DNA from: JBHIBC01 sp046758905
GTDB taxonomy: Bacteria; Acidobacteriota; Polarisedimenticolia; Gp22-AA2
Assembly: GCA_046758905.1 (NCBI GenBank)
Contig: JBHIBC010000012.1
Span: forward strand, 1 to 47,661
Direction: 5' to 3'
DNA length: 47,661 nt
In this document: piece by piece, positions 25,747 through 33,856 of the stretch
Position numbering within the stretch: position 1 is the first letter of the stretch
Layout: each line of letters begins with the position of its first letter
The notes under the pieces: model-generated
Database searches by the model: none
Told to the model about the DNA's origin: nothing
The model's input: only the letters and a program-made list of their open reading frames with translations
Translations under genes and position numbers: made by a program

Positions 25747-25796
25747 CCGGCCTTCCGCAAGCCGAGGCGTGGCCGCCGGGGCCCGGGAAGAGAGTG

Positions 25797-25931
25797 ATGA
25801 AGCGCACCTACCAGCCGAACAGCCGCCGGCGCAGGAGGACGCACGGCTTCCGCGCCCGCATGCGCACCCGGAGCGGGCGCGAGGTGCTGAACCGCCGGCG
25901 GGCGAAAGGACGCAAGCGGCTGAGCGTGTGA
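25797..25931 (+). CDS. rpmH: 50S ribosomal protein bL34
   Basis: A 44-residue, extremely basic protein: MKRTYQPNSRRRRRTHGFRARM followed by TRSGREVLNRRRAKGRKRLSV. This is the complete bL34 sequence pattern, and the length is typical. It sits first in the conserved order rpmH-rnpA-yidD-yidC, next to the origin, behind a strong promoter. The ATG lies behind GGGAAGAGAG. Its stop overlaps the GTG of rnpA by 4 nt. Confidence 0.98.
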   Translation: MKRTYQPNSRRRRRTHGFRARMRTRSGREVLNRRRAKGRKRLSV

Positions 25932-26278
25932 GCGCCGACGAGCGTTTCCGCCCCCGCGACCGGATCCGCAAGCGAAGCGAGTACCAGGCCATATACCACA
26001 GGGGGCAGAGGATCCCCTCGGGGCACTTCGTCCTCTTCGTGATGCGCAACGCCCACGGCTGGCCGCGTCTCGGGATCACGGTCACGCGGCGCCTCGGCGA
26101 CGCGGCGAAGCGCAACCGGGCCAAGCGCCTCATCCGCGAGGTCTTCCGGAGGCACAAGCGCGAATGGAACAGCGTGGATATCGTGGTCAACGGCCGGCCG
26201 GGGCTTCCGGAGGCGGATTTCCGCGCGCTGGAGTCGGAGCTCGTGCGGCGGCTGCGGGCGTTCCGCAAGGCGAGGTGA
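25928..26278 (+). CDS. rnpA: Ribonuclease P protein component
   Basis: A 116-residue basic protein, the protein subunit of RNase P that assists removal of tRNA 5' leaders. The start region FRPRDRIRKRSEYQAIYHRGQRI is typical, and the diagnostic RNR box occurs in AKRNRAKRLIREVFRRH, followed by DIVVNGRPG. The GTG start overlaps the rpmH stop (GTGA), so translation is coupled. Its own stop overlaps the yidD start in the same way. No RNase P RNA gene was recognised in the window. Confidence 0.96.
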   Translation: MSADERFRPRDRIRKRSEYQAIYHRGQRIPSGHFVLFVMRNAHGWPRLGITVTRRLGDAAKRNRAKRLIREVFRRHKREWNSVDIVVNGRPGLPEADFRALESELVRRLRAFRKAR

Positions 26279-26496
26279 GATCCGCCCTCCTCCGAACCGC
26301 CCTCGCCCTGATCGAGGCATATCGGCGCTGGGTCTCGCCGATGCTGCCGCCGGCATGCCGGTTCGTCCCCAGCTGCTCCGAGTACGCCGCCGCCGCGGTC
26401 GAGCGGCACGGGATGCGGCGCGGCGCGGTCCTGGCCGTCCGGCGGCTCCTCCGCTGCCAGCCGCTGTCTCGCAGCGGCTACGATCCGGTTCCCTGA
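26275..26496 (+). CDS. yidD: Membrane protein insertion efficiency factor YidD
   Basis: A 73-residue membrane-associated protein. The amphipathic N-terminus (LLRTALALIEAYRRWVSPML) is followed by the family signature CRFVPSCSEYAAAAVERHG, with its paired cysteines, and the end RLLRCQPLSRSGYDPVP is complete. YidD helps YidC insert inner-membrane proteins. The GTG start overlaps rnpA by 4 nt (GTGA), and the stop shares one base with the yidC ATG, so the gene is embedded in a tightly coupled operon. Confidence 0.95.
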   Translation: MRSALLRTALALIEAYRRWVSPMLPPACRFVPSCSEYAAAAVERHGMRRGAVLAVRRLLRCQPLSRSGYDPVP

Positions 26497-28253
26497 TGGA
26501 AGAGAAGCGGCTCCTCCTCGCCCTCCTGCTGCTGATCGGGTTCTTCTTCCTTTGGTCGTGGCTTTTCCCTCCTCCCAAGAGGGCCCCGGTGCCCGTGACG
26601 GAGGCGCCGCCGGCCGGCGAGGCCGCTGCAGCGGCCTCGGCGACGCCGGGACCGCGGGTATCGCCGGAAGGGCGAGCGAGTGTGCCCGGGCTCGGGCTTC
26701 TCGGCGGGGGAGCGGACGTGGCGCGGCGGCCGGAGCTGCCGAAGGGCACGCGCGTCGCCGCGTCGGCGGAGGAGCGGGTCTGTATCGACACGCCGCTGTA
26801 CGAGATAGAGCTGACGAACCGCGGCGCCCGGGTCACCTCCTGGAGGCTGAAGGACTATCAGGACGACCAGGGGCAGCCGCTGGACCTGATCCCCGAAGCG
26901 GCGATCCGGCTGGATCGGCTGCCCCTCGAGATGGCCCTGGAGGACCCGGACGCCTCCCGCAGGCTGAGGGAGGCGCTGTACCGCGTCGAGCGCGCCGAGC
27001 GGAGCATCGACGGCCGCGCCGTCACCGAGGTCCTGTTCGCGTACAGCGACGGCGCGGGGCTGTCCGCCACCAAGCGCCTGCGGATCGTCCACGACGGCTA
27101 CCTGGGAGAGCTGCGGGTGGCGGCCGAGGCGGGCGGCAGGCCGGTCACGCCCTACCTCGTCTGGGGTGCGGGGTTCGCCGCGCACACCGGGAAGGAGAAG
27201 GGATATTACGCCGACGTCCCCCAGGTCGTGGTGAACCTTGGGGGCGAGATCCGCTTCAAGGCGCAGCCTGGCCTGAAGCCCGGCGAGCCGTGGCTCGAGG
27301 CCGGCCTCGTCAACTGGGCCGGCGTGGGCGACAAGTACTTCGCGGCCGTGTTCGTGCCGCGCGCGCCCGCCGCGGGCCGGGCGGTGGCGGAGGCCCTCCC
27401 GCTGGTGGAGGAGGGGCGCGAGCGGACCTTCCTGTCGTTCGTCCTGGCGCTGCCGGGGTCGGGCGAGTACGGGCTGTTCGTCGGCCCGAAGGACTACGAG
27501 GTCCTCAAGGCCACCGGGCACGGGCTCGATCGGCTGGTCGACTTCGGGTTCTTCGGCTTCATCGCCCTGCCGATGTTCTACGCGCTCAAGTACCTGAACT
27601 CGCACGTCGGCAACTACGGCTGGGCCATCATCATCCTGACCATCGGGATACGGCTGGTCCTGTTCCCCTTCATGCACCGCAGCCAGGTGAGCATGAAGAG
27701 GACCCAGGAGAAGATGAAGAAGCTGCAGCCGAAGATCAAGGCGCTGCGCGAGAGGTACCGCAGGCTGGAGCGCAAGGAGATCGAGAAGAAGAACCTGAGC
27801 GGCCGGCACCGCCTGCGCCAGAAGATGAACGAGGAGATGATGGCGCTTTACAGGCAGGAGGGCGTCAACCCGCTCGGGTCGATGTCGGGCTGCCTGCCCC
27901 TGCTGCTGCAGATCCCGATCCTGTACGCGTTCTACAAGATCCTGAGCATCTCGATCGAGCTGCGCAAGGCCCCGTTCATCCTCTGGATCCGCGACCTGTC
28001 GCAGAAGGACCCGTACTACATCACCCCGATCGTCATGGGCGGGACCATGCTGGTGCAGCAGATGATGACCTCCTCCGCCATGCCGGATCCCACCCAGCGC
28101 CGCATCATGTACCTGATGCCGGTGATGTTCACCTACTTCTTCATCAACTTCCCCTCGGGACTGGTGCTATATTGGCTGGTCAGCAACCTCCTCTCCATCG
28201 GCCAGCAGTATCTGGTGAACAGGCACGTGGAAGCCGAGAAGAGGGCGGCCTAG
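26496..28253 (+). CDS. yidC: Membrane protein insertase YidC
   Basis: 585 residues. The N-terminal signal-anchor helix (LLLALLLLIGFFFLWSWLF) leads to a Pro/Ala-rich linker and a large periplasmic beta-sandwich domain (about 90-345), found in Gram-negative YidC. The conserved insertase core follows: GFFGFIALPMFYALKYLNSHVGNYGWAI, a cytoplasmic helical hairpin rich in Lys/Arg (MKRTQEKMKKLQPKIKALRERY), then NPLGSMSGCLPLLLQIPILYAFYKIL and the last helices. YidC inserts proteins with or without SecYEG, including ATP synthase subunit c. The start ATG overlaps the yidD stop (TGATG). The arrangement and length are normal for a diderm. Confidence 0.97.
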   Translation: MEEKRLLLALLLLIGFFFLWSWLFPPPKRAPVPVTEAPPAGEAAAAASATPGPRVSPEGRASVPGLGLLGGGADVARRPELPKGTRVAASAEERVCIDTPLYEIELTNRGARVTSWRLKDYQDDQGQPLDLIPEAAIRLDRLPLEMALEDPDASRRLREALYRVERAERSIDGRAVTEVLFAYSDGAGLSATKRLRIVHDGYLGELRVAAEAGGRPVTPYLVWGAGFAAHTGKEKGYYADVPQVVVNLGGEIRFKAQPGLKPGEPWLEAGLVNWAGVGDKYFAAVFVPRAPAAGRAVAEALPLVEEGRERTFLSFVLALPGSGEYGLFVGPKDYEVLKATGHGLDRLVDFGFFGFIALPMFYALKYLNSHVGNYGWAIIILTIGIRLVLFPFMHRSQVSMKRTQEKMKKLQPKIKALRERYRRLERKEIEKKNLSGRHRLRQKMNEEMMALYRQEGVNPLGSMSGCLPLLLQIPILYAFYKILSISIELRKAPFILWIRDLSQKDPYYITPIVMGGTMLVQQMMTSSAMPDPTQRRIMYLMPVMFTYFFINFPSGLVLYWLVSNLLSIGQQYLVNRHVEAEKRAA

Positions 28254-28278
28254 CCGGCGGTTGCGGGAGGGTCCCCGG

Positions 28279-28833
28279 GTGGCTGAGGATTCCGGCAGGC
28301 GTGGTGAGGCGGCCCGCGAGGATGCCGGGCCCGCGGCGGCCGAGGAGAAGGTCCGCGCCGATCCCCTCGAGATCGAGCGCCTGGCCAACCGAATGCTCGG
28401 GGGGCTCGGCCTCGAGGTCTCGGCGAGGGCCGCCGACGCGGGCGAGTCGATCGAGGTCGACATCTCGGGGGTGGACCGCGACTACTTCCTCGACCGGCGC
28501 GGCGAGGCGCTCAACGCGGTGCAGTACCTGCTCAATCGGATCGTCTACCGGGGGCGCAGGGGCAAGAAGATCCACGTCGACAGCGACGGCTTTCGCCGGA
28601 TGCGCGAGGAGGAGATCGTGGAGATCGCCAGACGCGCGGCCGAGAAGGTCCTGTCGCGCGGGGAGGAGTGCGCGTTGAGCCCCCTGAACCCGTACGAGCG
28701 CCGGCTGGTGCACCTCGCCCTGCGGGAAGTGGAGGGGATCGACACGCGCAGCATCGGCGACGGCTTCCTGAAGCGCGTGCTCATCATGCCGACCGGGGAG
28801 CGGGACGCCGGCACGGGCGACGACCGCTCCTGA
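28279..28833 (+). CDS. khpB: RNA-binding protein KhpB/Jag (KH-R3H)
   Basis: A 184-residue protein with a KH domain (about 55-105) and an R3H domain (about 110-175, with NPYERRLVHLAL giving R-xxx-H). It belongs to the KhpB/Jag/EloR family of RNA chaperones found next to yidC. The Jag-N domain seen in many Firmicutes is missing; instead there is a 25-residue acidic/Ala-rich start. In the KH core the usual GxxG is replaced by D72-RR-G75, which may alter RNA binding. I chose GTG at 28279, with GGGAGGG about 7 nt upstream; an in-frame TTG at 28261 has no such site. The gene lies 25 nt after yidC. Confidence 0.93.
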   Translation: MAEDSGRRGEAAREDAGPAAAEEKVRADPLEIERLANRMLGGLGLEVSARAADAGESIEVDISGVDRDYFLDRRGEALNAVQYLLNRIVYRGRRGKKIHVDSDGFRRMREEEIVEIARRAAEKVLSRGEECALSPLNPYERRLVHLALREVEGIDTRSIGDGFLKRVLIMPTGERDAGTGDDRS

Positions 28834-28854
28834 CGGTCCCCTTCCACCGAAGCG

Positions 28855-30291
28855 ATGAGGATGGCGCGTTCGGCCCGTCCCCGGCGTCCGGCCGCCGGGG
28901 AGGCCGGCTCCGACACCATCGTCGCGATCGCGACGCCTCCCGGGAGGGGGGGCGTGGGAGCGGTGCGCCTCTCCGGCCCGCTGGCGATCCGGATCGGCTG
29001 CGCCCTGCTCAGGGCCGCGGGGCGCGGCGGGCCGCAGGGGGCGCCCGCGCACGCTCGGGCCGTGTTCGGCCGGTTCGCGGACGGGCGCGGCCGTCCCATC
29101 GACCAGGGCTACCTGGTCACGTTCCGCGGTCCGCGCAGCTTCACGGGCGAGGACACCGCGGAGCTGTGGGCGCACGGAAGTCCGGCGGTCCTGGGGAGGC
29201 TGCTCGCGGAGGCCGTCGCCCGCGGAGCGCGGCCGGCGCTGCCGGGGGAGTTCACCCTGCGCGCCTTCCTCAGCGGCCGCATCGACGCGACCCAGGCCGA
29301 AGCGGTCCGCGATCTGGTCGAGGCGCGTACGAGCTTCCAGGCGGGGGTGGCCCTCGACCAGGTCGAGGGGCGCGTCTCGCGCGAGGTCGAACGCCAGAAG
29401 GAGCGCCTGATGGAGGCGATCGCGCGGCTCGAGGCGTCGATCGAGTTCGGCGAGGAGGGCGAGGCGGAGCGCTTCCTGCCGGAGGGCGGGGTGATGGCCG
29501 GGGTCCGGGCGATCCGGCGGGAGCTCGAGCGGCTGGCCGACGGCTTCGAGCGGGGCCGGCGGGTGCGCGAGGGGGCGCGCGTCGCCATCATCGGCTGTCC
29601 CAACGTCGGGAAATCGAGCCTGTTCAACCGTCTCCTGGAGGAGGACCGCGCCATCGTCACCGCGGCACCCGGGACGACTCGCGACCTGCTGGAGGAGAGC
29701 GTCGATCTGCGGGGCATCCCGGTCGCGCTGGTCGACACGGCCGGGATCCAGCGGGCCCGGGACGAGGCCGACGTCGAGGCGGTGCGCAGGGCGTGGGGCG
29801 CCGTCGAGAGGGCCGATCTCCTGCTGGCCGTCCTCGACCGCTCGCGCCCGCTCCGCGAGGAGGACCTAGAGGTGCTCGCCCGGCTGGACGGGGCGGAAGC
29901 GGTCGTGGTCCTCAACAAGAGCGATCTGCGCTCGGCGATCGGCCCGGACCGCGTCCTCTCCCTGCGCGAGCGCTACGGCGCGCTCGAGGTCTCGGCGCGA
30001 AGCGGAGAGGGCGTCGACGATCTGCGCCGCCGGCTGTCGGAGGCGGTCGCCGGCGGGCGGCTCGCCTCGCGCGAGGAGATCTGCCTCACCAACGTCCGGC
30101 ACCACGACCTGGTGGCGCGCGCCGCGGGCGCCCTGCGTCGGGCCGAGGCCGCGGCGCGCGGCGGGGCGGGCGACGAGTACGTGGCGCTCGACCTCAAGGA
30201 GGCGCTCGATCGCCTCGGGGAGATCACCGGGGAGGTGGGCGCGGACGACATCTACGAGAGGATCTTCGGCAGCTTCTGCATCGGAAAGTGA
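28855..30291 (+). CDS. mnmE: tRNA uridine-5-carboxymethylaminomethyl synthesis GTPase MnmE
   Basis: 478 residues. The tetrahydrofolate-binding N-terminal domain starts at DTIVAIATPPGRGGVGAVRLSG. The helical domain includes PGEFTLRAFLSGRIDATQAEAV. The inserted G domain has IIGCPNVGKSSLFN (P-loop), DTAGI and NKSD. The C-terminus FGSFCIGK carries the conserved CxGK motif. With MnmG it adds the carboxymethylaminomethyl group to the wobble U34 of several tRNAs. The N-terminus has a short Arg-rich extension; an ATG two codons downstream could also be used. mnmG follows with a 4-nt overlap (GTGA), so the two partners are translated together. Confidence 0.97.
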   Translation: MRMARSARPRRPAAGEAGSDTIVAIATPPGRGGVGAVRLSGPLAIRIGCALLRAAGRGGPQGAPAHARAVFGRFADGRGRPIDQGYLVTFRGPRSFTGEDTAELWAHGSPAVLGRLLAEAVARGARPALPGEFTLRAFLSGRIDATQAEAVRDLVEARTSFQAGVALDQVEGRVSREVERQKERLMEAIARLEASIEFGEEGEAERFLPEGGVMAGVRAIRRELERLADGFERGRRVREGARVAIIGCPNVGKSSLFNRLLEEDRAIVTAAPGTTRDLLEESVDLRGIPVALVDTAGIQRARDEADVEAVRRAWGAVERADLLLAVLDRSRPLREEDLEVLARLDGAEAVVVLNKSDLRSAIGPDRVLSLRERYGALEVSARSGEGVDDLRRRLSEAVAGGRLASREEICLTNVRHHDLVARAAGALRRAEAAARGGAGDEYVALDLKEALDRLGEITGEVGADDIYERIFGSFCIGK

Positions 30292-32192
30292 GCGGGCGAA
30301 TCTCGAGCTACGACGTCATCGTGGTCGGGGCGGGGCATGCGGGGTGCGAGGCCGCCCTGGCCGCGGCGCGCATGGGGTGCGCGACGGCGCTCGTGACCCT
30401 CGACGCGGGAGCGGTCGCCCGGCTGTCGTGCAACCCCGCCATAGGGGGGCTGGCCAAGGGGCACCTGGTGCGCGAGATCGACGCGCTCGGCGGCGAGATG
30501 GCCAGGGCGATCGACGCGACGGGCATCCAGTTCCGCCTGCTCAACGCCAGTCGGGGCCCGGCGGTCCAGGCCCCGCGGGCGCAGGCGGACCGGGAGGCCT
30601 ACCCGGCCCGGATGCGGCGCGCGGTCCTGTGCACCCCTGGACTGTCCCTGGTCGAGGGATCGGCGGAGGAGCTGCTCGTCGACCGGGGCCGGGTGCGGGG
30701 GATCGTGCTGCGGGACGGGGCGGCGCTCCGGGCCCCGGCGGTCGTGGTGACCACCGGCACCTTCCTGCGCGGCCGGCTGCATATCGGCCTGAGCAGCCGG
30801 CCGGGCGGCAGGATCGGCGAGGGCCCCTCGGTGGGGCTGTCGGGTGCGTTGCGACGACTCGGGCTGCCGATGGGCCGGCTCAAGACCGGCACGCCGCCCA
30901 GGATCCTGCGCGCGTCGGTGGATTTCGGCCGGATGACGCCGCAGCCCGGGGACAGGGACCCCGTGCCGTTCTCGTTCGAGACGGAGAGCATCGCGCGCCC
31001 CCAGGTGGACTGCCACATCACCTTCACGAACCCCCGGACCCACACTCTGATCCGGGACAGCCTTCACCGCTGTCCCCTGCATACCGGCGCCATCCGGTCG
31101 GTGGGCCCGCGCTACTGCCCGTCGATCGAGGACAAGATCGTGCGGTTCGCCGACCGGGAGCGGCACCAGATCTTCGTGGAGCCGGAGGGGCTGGACCACC
31201 CCTGGGTCTACCTGAACGGCCTGTCGATGAGCCTGCCCGAGGAGGTGCAGCGGGATGTCGTGCGGACCATCCCGGGTCTGGAGAAGGCCGAGGTCGCGCG
31301 CACCGGATACGCCGTCGAGTACGACTTCGTCCAGCCGACCGCCTGCAGCCACACTCTCGAGACGCGGCGGGTGCGGGGGCTGTTCCTGGCGGGGCAGATC
31401 AACGGGACCACCGGCTACGAGGAGGCGGCCGCGCTCGGCCTGATGGCCGGGATCAACGCGGCGCTGCGGGTCCAGCGGCGCGGCGAGCTGGTGCTGTCAC
31501 GGGGGGAGGGCTACATCGGCGTTCTGGTCGACGACCTGGTCCTGAAGGGGACGGGCGAGCCTTACCGGATGTTCACCTCGCGCGCCGAGTACCGCCTGCT
31601 GCTCGACATCGACACGGCCGACCTCAGGCTCACCGAGCACGGACGGTCGATCGGGCTGATCGGCGATGCTCGCTACCGCCGCTTCGTCGCGAGACGCGAG
31701 AGGATAACGCGCTTCCGGGCGAGGCTCGAATCGCTGCGCATCACTCCTAGAGGAGACGCGGGCCGCGGGGCCGGGGAGGTGCTCGGGATCCGGCTCGGCG
31801 GGCCGACGACGCCGGCGAGGCTGCTGCGGCGCAACGACGTCCGCCTGGAGGATATCGAGCGTCTGCTGGGGGAGGCGCTGCCGGGGGATCTGAGCCTCAG
31901 GGAGCGCCGTCTGGTCGAGAACCGGATGCGTTGCGCGGGGTACATCGAGCGGCAGGAGAAGGCCCTGAAGCGGCTGCGGCGGGAGGAGGGCCGGCGGATC
32001 CCGGACCGGTTCGACTACGCCTCGGTGCCGGGCCTGTCGAACGAGATCGTCGAGAAATTGACGCAGGCGCGGCCCCGGAGTCTGGCGCAGGCCGAGCGGA
32101 TCTCGGGGGTCACGCCGGCGGCGCTCGCCCTGATCAACATCATCCTGGAGAGGATGCGGCGAGGCCGCGCTAGCGCAGGAACTTGTCCTTGA
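30288..32192 (+). CDS. mnmG: tRNA uridine-5-carboxymethylaminomethyl synthesis enzyme MnmG
   Basis: 634 residues. The N-terminal FAD-binding motif VGAGHAGCEAALAAARMG is followed by SCNPAIGGLAKGHLVREIDALGGEM, a strong MnmG/GidA signature. The central MGRLKTGTPPRI block and FVEPEGLDHPWVYLNGLSMS are also diagnostic, as are QINGTTGYEEAAALGLMAGINAA and TSRAEYRLLL. The C-terminal helical domain binds MnmE and tRNA and ends in the usual LINIILERMR segment plus a short tail. The GTG start overlaps the mnmE stop. Its 3' end overlaps by 23 nt the convergent gene on the minus strand. Confidence 0.97.
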   Translation: MSGRISSYDVIVVGAGHAGCEAALAAARMGCATALVTLDAGAVARLSCNPAIGGLAKGHLVREIDALGGEMARAIDATGIQFRLLNASRGPAVQAPRAQADREAYPARMRRAVLCTPGLSLVEGSAEELLVDRGRVRGIVLRDGAALRAPAVVVTTGTFLRGRLHIGLSSRPGGRIGEGPSVGLSGALRRLGLPMGRLKTGTPPRILRASVDFGRMTPQPGDRDPVPFSFETESIARPQVDCHITFTNPRTHTLIRDSLHRCPLHTGAIRSVGPRYCPSIEDKIVRFADRERHQIFVEPEGLDHPWVYLNGLSMSLPEEVQRDVVRTIPGLEKAEVARTGYAVEYDFVQPTACSHTLETRRVRGLFLAGQINGTTGYEEAAALGLMAGINAALRVQRRGELVLSRGEGYIGVLVDDLVLKGTGEPYRMFTSRAEYRLLLDIDTADLRLTEHGRSIGLIGDARYRRFVARRERITRFRARLESLRITPRGDAGRGAGEVLGIRLGGPTTPARLLRRNDVRLEDIERLLGEALPGDLSLRERRLVENRMRCAGYIERQEKALKRLRREEGRRIPDRFDYASVPGLSNEIVEKLTQARPRSLAQAERISGVTPAALALINIILERMRRGRASAGTCP

Positions 32193-33063
32193 CCTCCACA
32201 CCGAAGAACTGGTAGCCGCTGTAGCGGAGGGTCAGCCGCGCCTCCCACTCCTGCTCTCCCTGGAGGTTGAGGGTGAAGGAGACGTACTCGGCCTGATCCG
32301 GCAGGGACAATCCCTGGAACTCATTGAGAAAAGTGATGTTATAGGACGCGCCTCGGGGCTTCGAGGCGAGCGGAAAGACGAGGAAGCGGGGCGCTCTCCG
32401 GTAGGCCTCCAGCTCGGCGGCCAGCCGATCGGTCTGGTTTCCCGGCTCGGCCTCGACTTTCAGGAAGTTGTAGTTCTCCGCGTCCACCCAGACCCTGCCG
32501 CTCCACTGGTAGACGGTCCTGCCGTCGGTGAACGGCAGCGGCGCGGTGAACTCTATGATGTGGGACAGCCGGAGGGAGAACCATTCCGTGCCGACGTAGC
32601 GGAAATGGAACAGGTGCTGGCGGTCGGGGGCGAACATCAGCGTCCAGGAGTAGGAATCCGGGAACCGCAGGTCGAGCGACTCCTCCTTGACGCCCCGGCC
32701 CGGCCGGCCGGTGTGCTTCTGCCGGTAGGGCATGTAGCGCTGCTCCCGGGCCTCGACGTACATGTAGTCGTAGCGCGGCTCGTCGAACGGATGGTCGCTG
32801 CTCGTGATCGTCTCGATGCACACGAAGCGCAGCGCGACCTCCTCGTAGACCTCGGCCTTCTCTGCGAGCCGTCTCAGCAGCGAGGGCAGGTCCGGCGCGG
32901 CGGCGGCGTCCGGGCTTGACCCCGGCGCGCTCCGGGGGGGAGGCGCGAGCGGCAGCGCGGAGTCGGCCGCCAGCAGGGCGAAGACCCCGAATGCAGCGAC
33001 GGCCCGGTGCAGGCGGATCTGTCGTATCCTTGCCGCTGACGTGTCGGCCAAGAGCCCTCCCAT
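32170..33063 (-). CDS. Predicted exported protein of unknown function
   Basis: 297 residues; I do not recognise the family. An N-terminal hydrophobic segment (about 21-40, AVAAFGVFALLAADSALPLA) after Arg-rich residues looks like a signal peptide or anchor, followed by a Pro/Ala/Ser-rich linker and a helix (LPSLLRRLAEKAEVYEEVAL). The remainder is beta-rich and aromatic-rich, with CIETITSSDHP, RYDYMYVEAREQRYMPYRQK, RVWVDAENYNFLKVEAEPGN and a final YSGYQFFGVEVKDKF. The alternating strands resemble lipoprotein-carrier (LolA-like) folds, but this is only an impression. It starts 20 nt from the rsmG start on the other strand, and its 3' end overlaps mnmG. The single minus-strand gene inside the plus-strand origin cluster is unusual. 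Codon use matches the neighbours. Confidence 0.75.
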   Translation of the reverse strand: MGGLLADTSAARIRQIRLHRAVAAFGVFALLAADSALPLAPPPRSAPGSSPDAAAAPDLPSLLRRLAEKAEVYEEVALRFVCIETITSSDHPFDEPRYDYMYVEAREQRYMPYRQKHTGRPGRGVKEESLDLRFPDSYSWTLMFAPDRQHLFHFRYVGTEWFSLRLSHIIEFTAPLPFTDGRTVYQWSGRVWVDAENYNFLKVEAEPGNQTDRLAAELEAYRRAPRFLVFPLASKPRGASYNITFLNEFQGLSLPDQAEYVSFTLNLQGEQEWEARLTLRYSGYQFFGVEVKDKFLR

Positions 33064-33083
33064 GGTGCGCTGAAGTGGCCGCT

Positions 33084-33761
33084 ATGGTACCCCGCCGCTC
33101 TCGCCGGGGGATCACCCGAGGGGAAACCTCCTTCCGCGCCGCCCTCGGCGCGTCGGCGCGCGAGCACGGCCGCACCCTGTCGGACGGGGAGCTCGACGCC
33201 CTGGAGGTCCACTATCGTCTGCTCCTGCGCTGGAACCGGAGGATCAACCTGACCGGCCTCAGGGGGGAGGCGGCGATCCTGCGGCGGCACTTCCTCGAGC
33301 CGATAGCGGCGGCCGACCTCCTCGGGGACGAAGGGACGCTCGTCGACCTCGGGTCGGGCAACGGGTTCCCGGCCGTTCCCCTCAAGATACTCCACCCCCG
33401 GCTATGTCTCGTCATGGTCGAGTCGAGCGAGAAGAGGTCGGCCTTCCTGTGGGCGGTCATCCGGGAGACCGGCCTGACCGGGGCCCGGGTCGAGACCCGC
33501 CGGGTCCGGGCCGCGGCGGACCTGTCCGACCTGCTGCCCTGCCGGCACCTGACCTCTCGCGGTGTTCGGGCGCCCGATCTGCTCCGGGACCGTGGCGGGG
33601 CGCCCGCCGTGCTGGAGCCGGGCGGGCGCGCGCTGCTGTTCGTGGCGGAGAAGGACGCGGCGGCGCTCAGGGGGCGCCCCTTGCCGGGGACCACCGTGAC
33701 CGGGACACGCCGCCTGCCCGGGGCCGGCTCGATCGTGGCGATTCTCGAGCCCGGCGACTGA
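33084..33761 (+). CDS. rsmG: 16S rRNA (guanine-527-N7) methyltransferase RsmG
   Basis: 225 residues; the GidB/RsmG family, which methylates G527 of 16S rRNA using SAM. The N-terminal helices include YRLLLRWNRRINLTGLRG, the family landmark. The SAM-binding Rossmann motif is LVDLGSGNGFPAVPLKILHP, followed by MVESSEKRSAFLWAVIRETGL and, later, HLTSRGV (usual form SRA). I chose ATG at 33084 because upstream sequence belongs to the divergent gene. The ribosome-binding site is weak. The gene lies in the conserved order mnmG-rsmG-parA-parB, but is separated from mnmG by the minus-strand gene of unknown function. Confidence 0.95.
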   Translation: MVPRRSRRGITRGETSFRAALGASAREHGRTLSDGELDALEVHYRLLLRWNRRINLTGLRGEAAILRRHFLEPIAAADLLGDEGTLVDLGSGNGFPAVPLKILHPRLCLVMVESSEKRSAFLWAVIRETGLTGARVETRRVRAAADLSDLLPCRHLTSRGVRAPDLLRDRGGAPAVLEPGGRALLFVAEKDAAALRGRPLPGTTVTGTRRLPGAGSIVAILEPGD

Positions 33762-33783
33762 GGGGCGTGCTCCCACGTCCGGA

Positions 33784-33799
33784 TGTTCCACGTGGAACA
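33784..33799. promoter_or_regulatory. parS: parS site 1
   Basis: TGTTCCACGTGGAACA, a perfect 16-bp match to the parS consensus bound by chromosomal ParB proteins. It is 22 nt after the rsmG stop and first of three copies in front of parA. Confidence 0.97.
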
Positions 33800-33821
33800 C
33801 TTTGTCCGTCCCCTGGCCCGA

Positions 33822-33837
33822 TGTTCCACGTGGAACA
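33822..33837. promoter_or_regulatory. parS: parS site 2
   Basis: TGTTCCACGTGGAACA, identical to sites 1 and 3; 38 bp from site 1 and 35 bp from site 3, start to start. Confidence 0.97.
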
Positions 33838-33856
33838 CTCCCGCGCCGCGCAGCGA

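Larger units (their letters stand above)
25212..25796. other. oriC: Probable replication origin (oriC) between dnaA and rpmH
   Basis: This 585-nt gap has no supported gene and separates the divergent dnaA and rpmH blocks, the commonest position of bacterial origins. It contains an inverted DnaA-box pair at 25309-25329 and a related TTTTCAACA at 25298-25306. Two T8 tracts preceded by TA (25585-25594 and 25633-25642, spaced 48 bp) could be unwinding elements in a GC-rich background. An inverted repeat, CACCAGAT (25420-25427) with ATCTGGTG (25456-25463), lies between them. Only two or three good boxes are visible, so the call is positional plus motif-based. Confidence 0.6.

Noticed and set aside
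28668..30287. Apparent in-frame upstream extension of MnmG giving a protein above 1100 residues
   Set aside because: The extension runs through khpB and mnmE in another frame and is low-complexity; the FAD motif fixes the true start at the GTG overlapping the mnmE stop.
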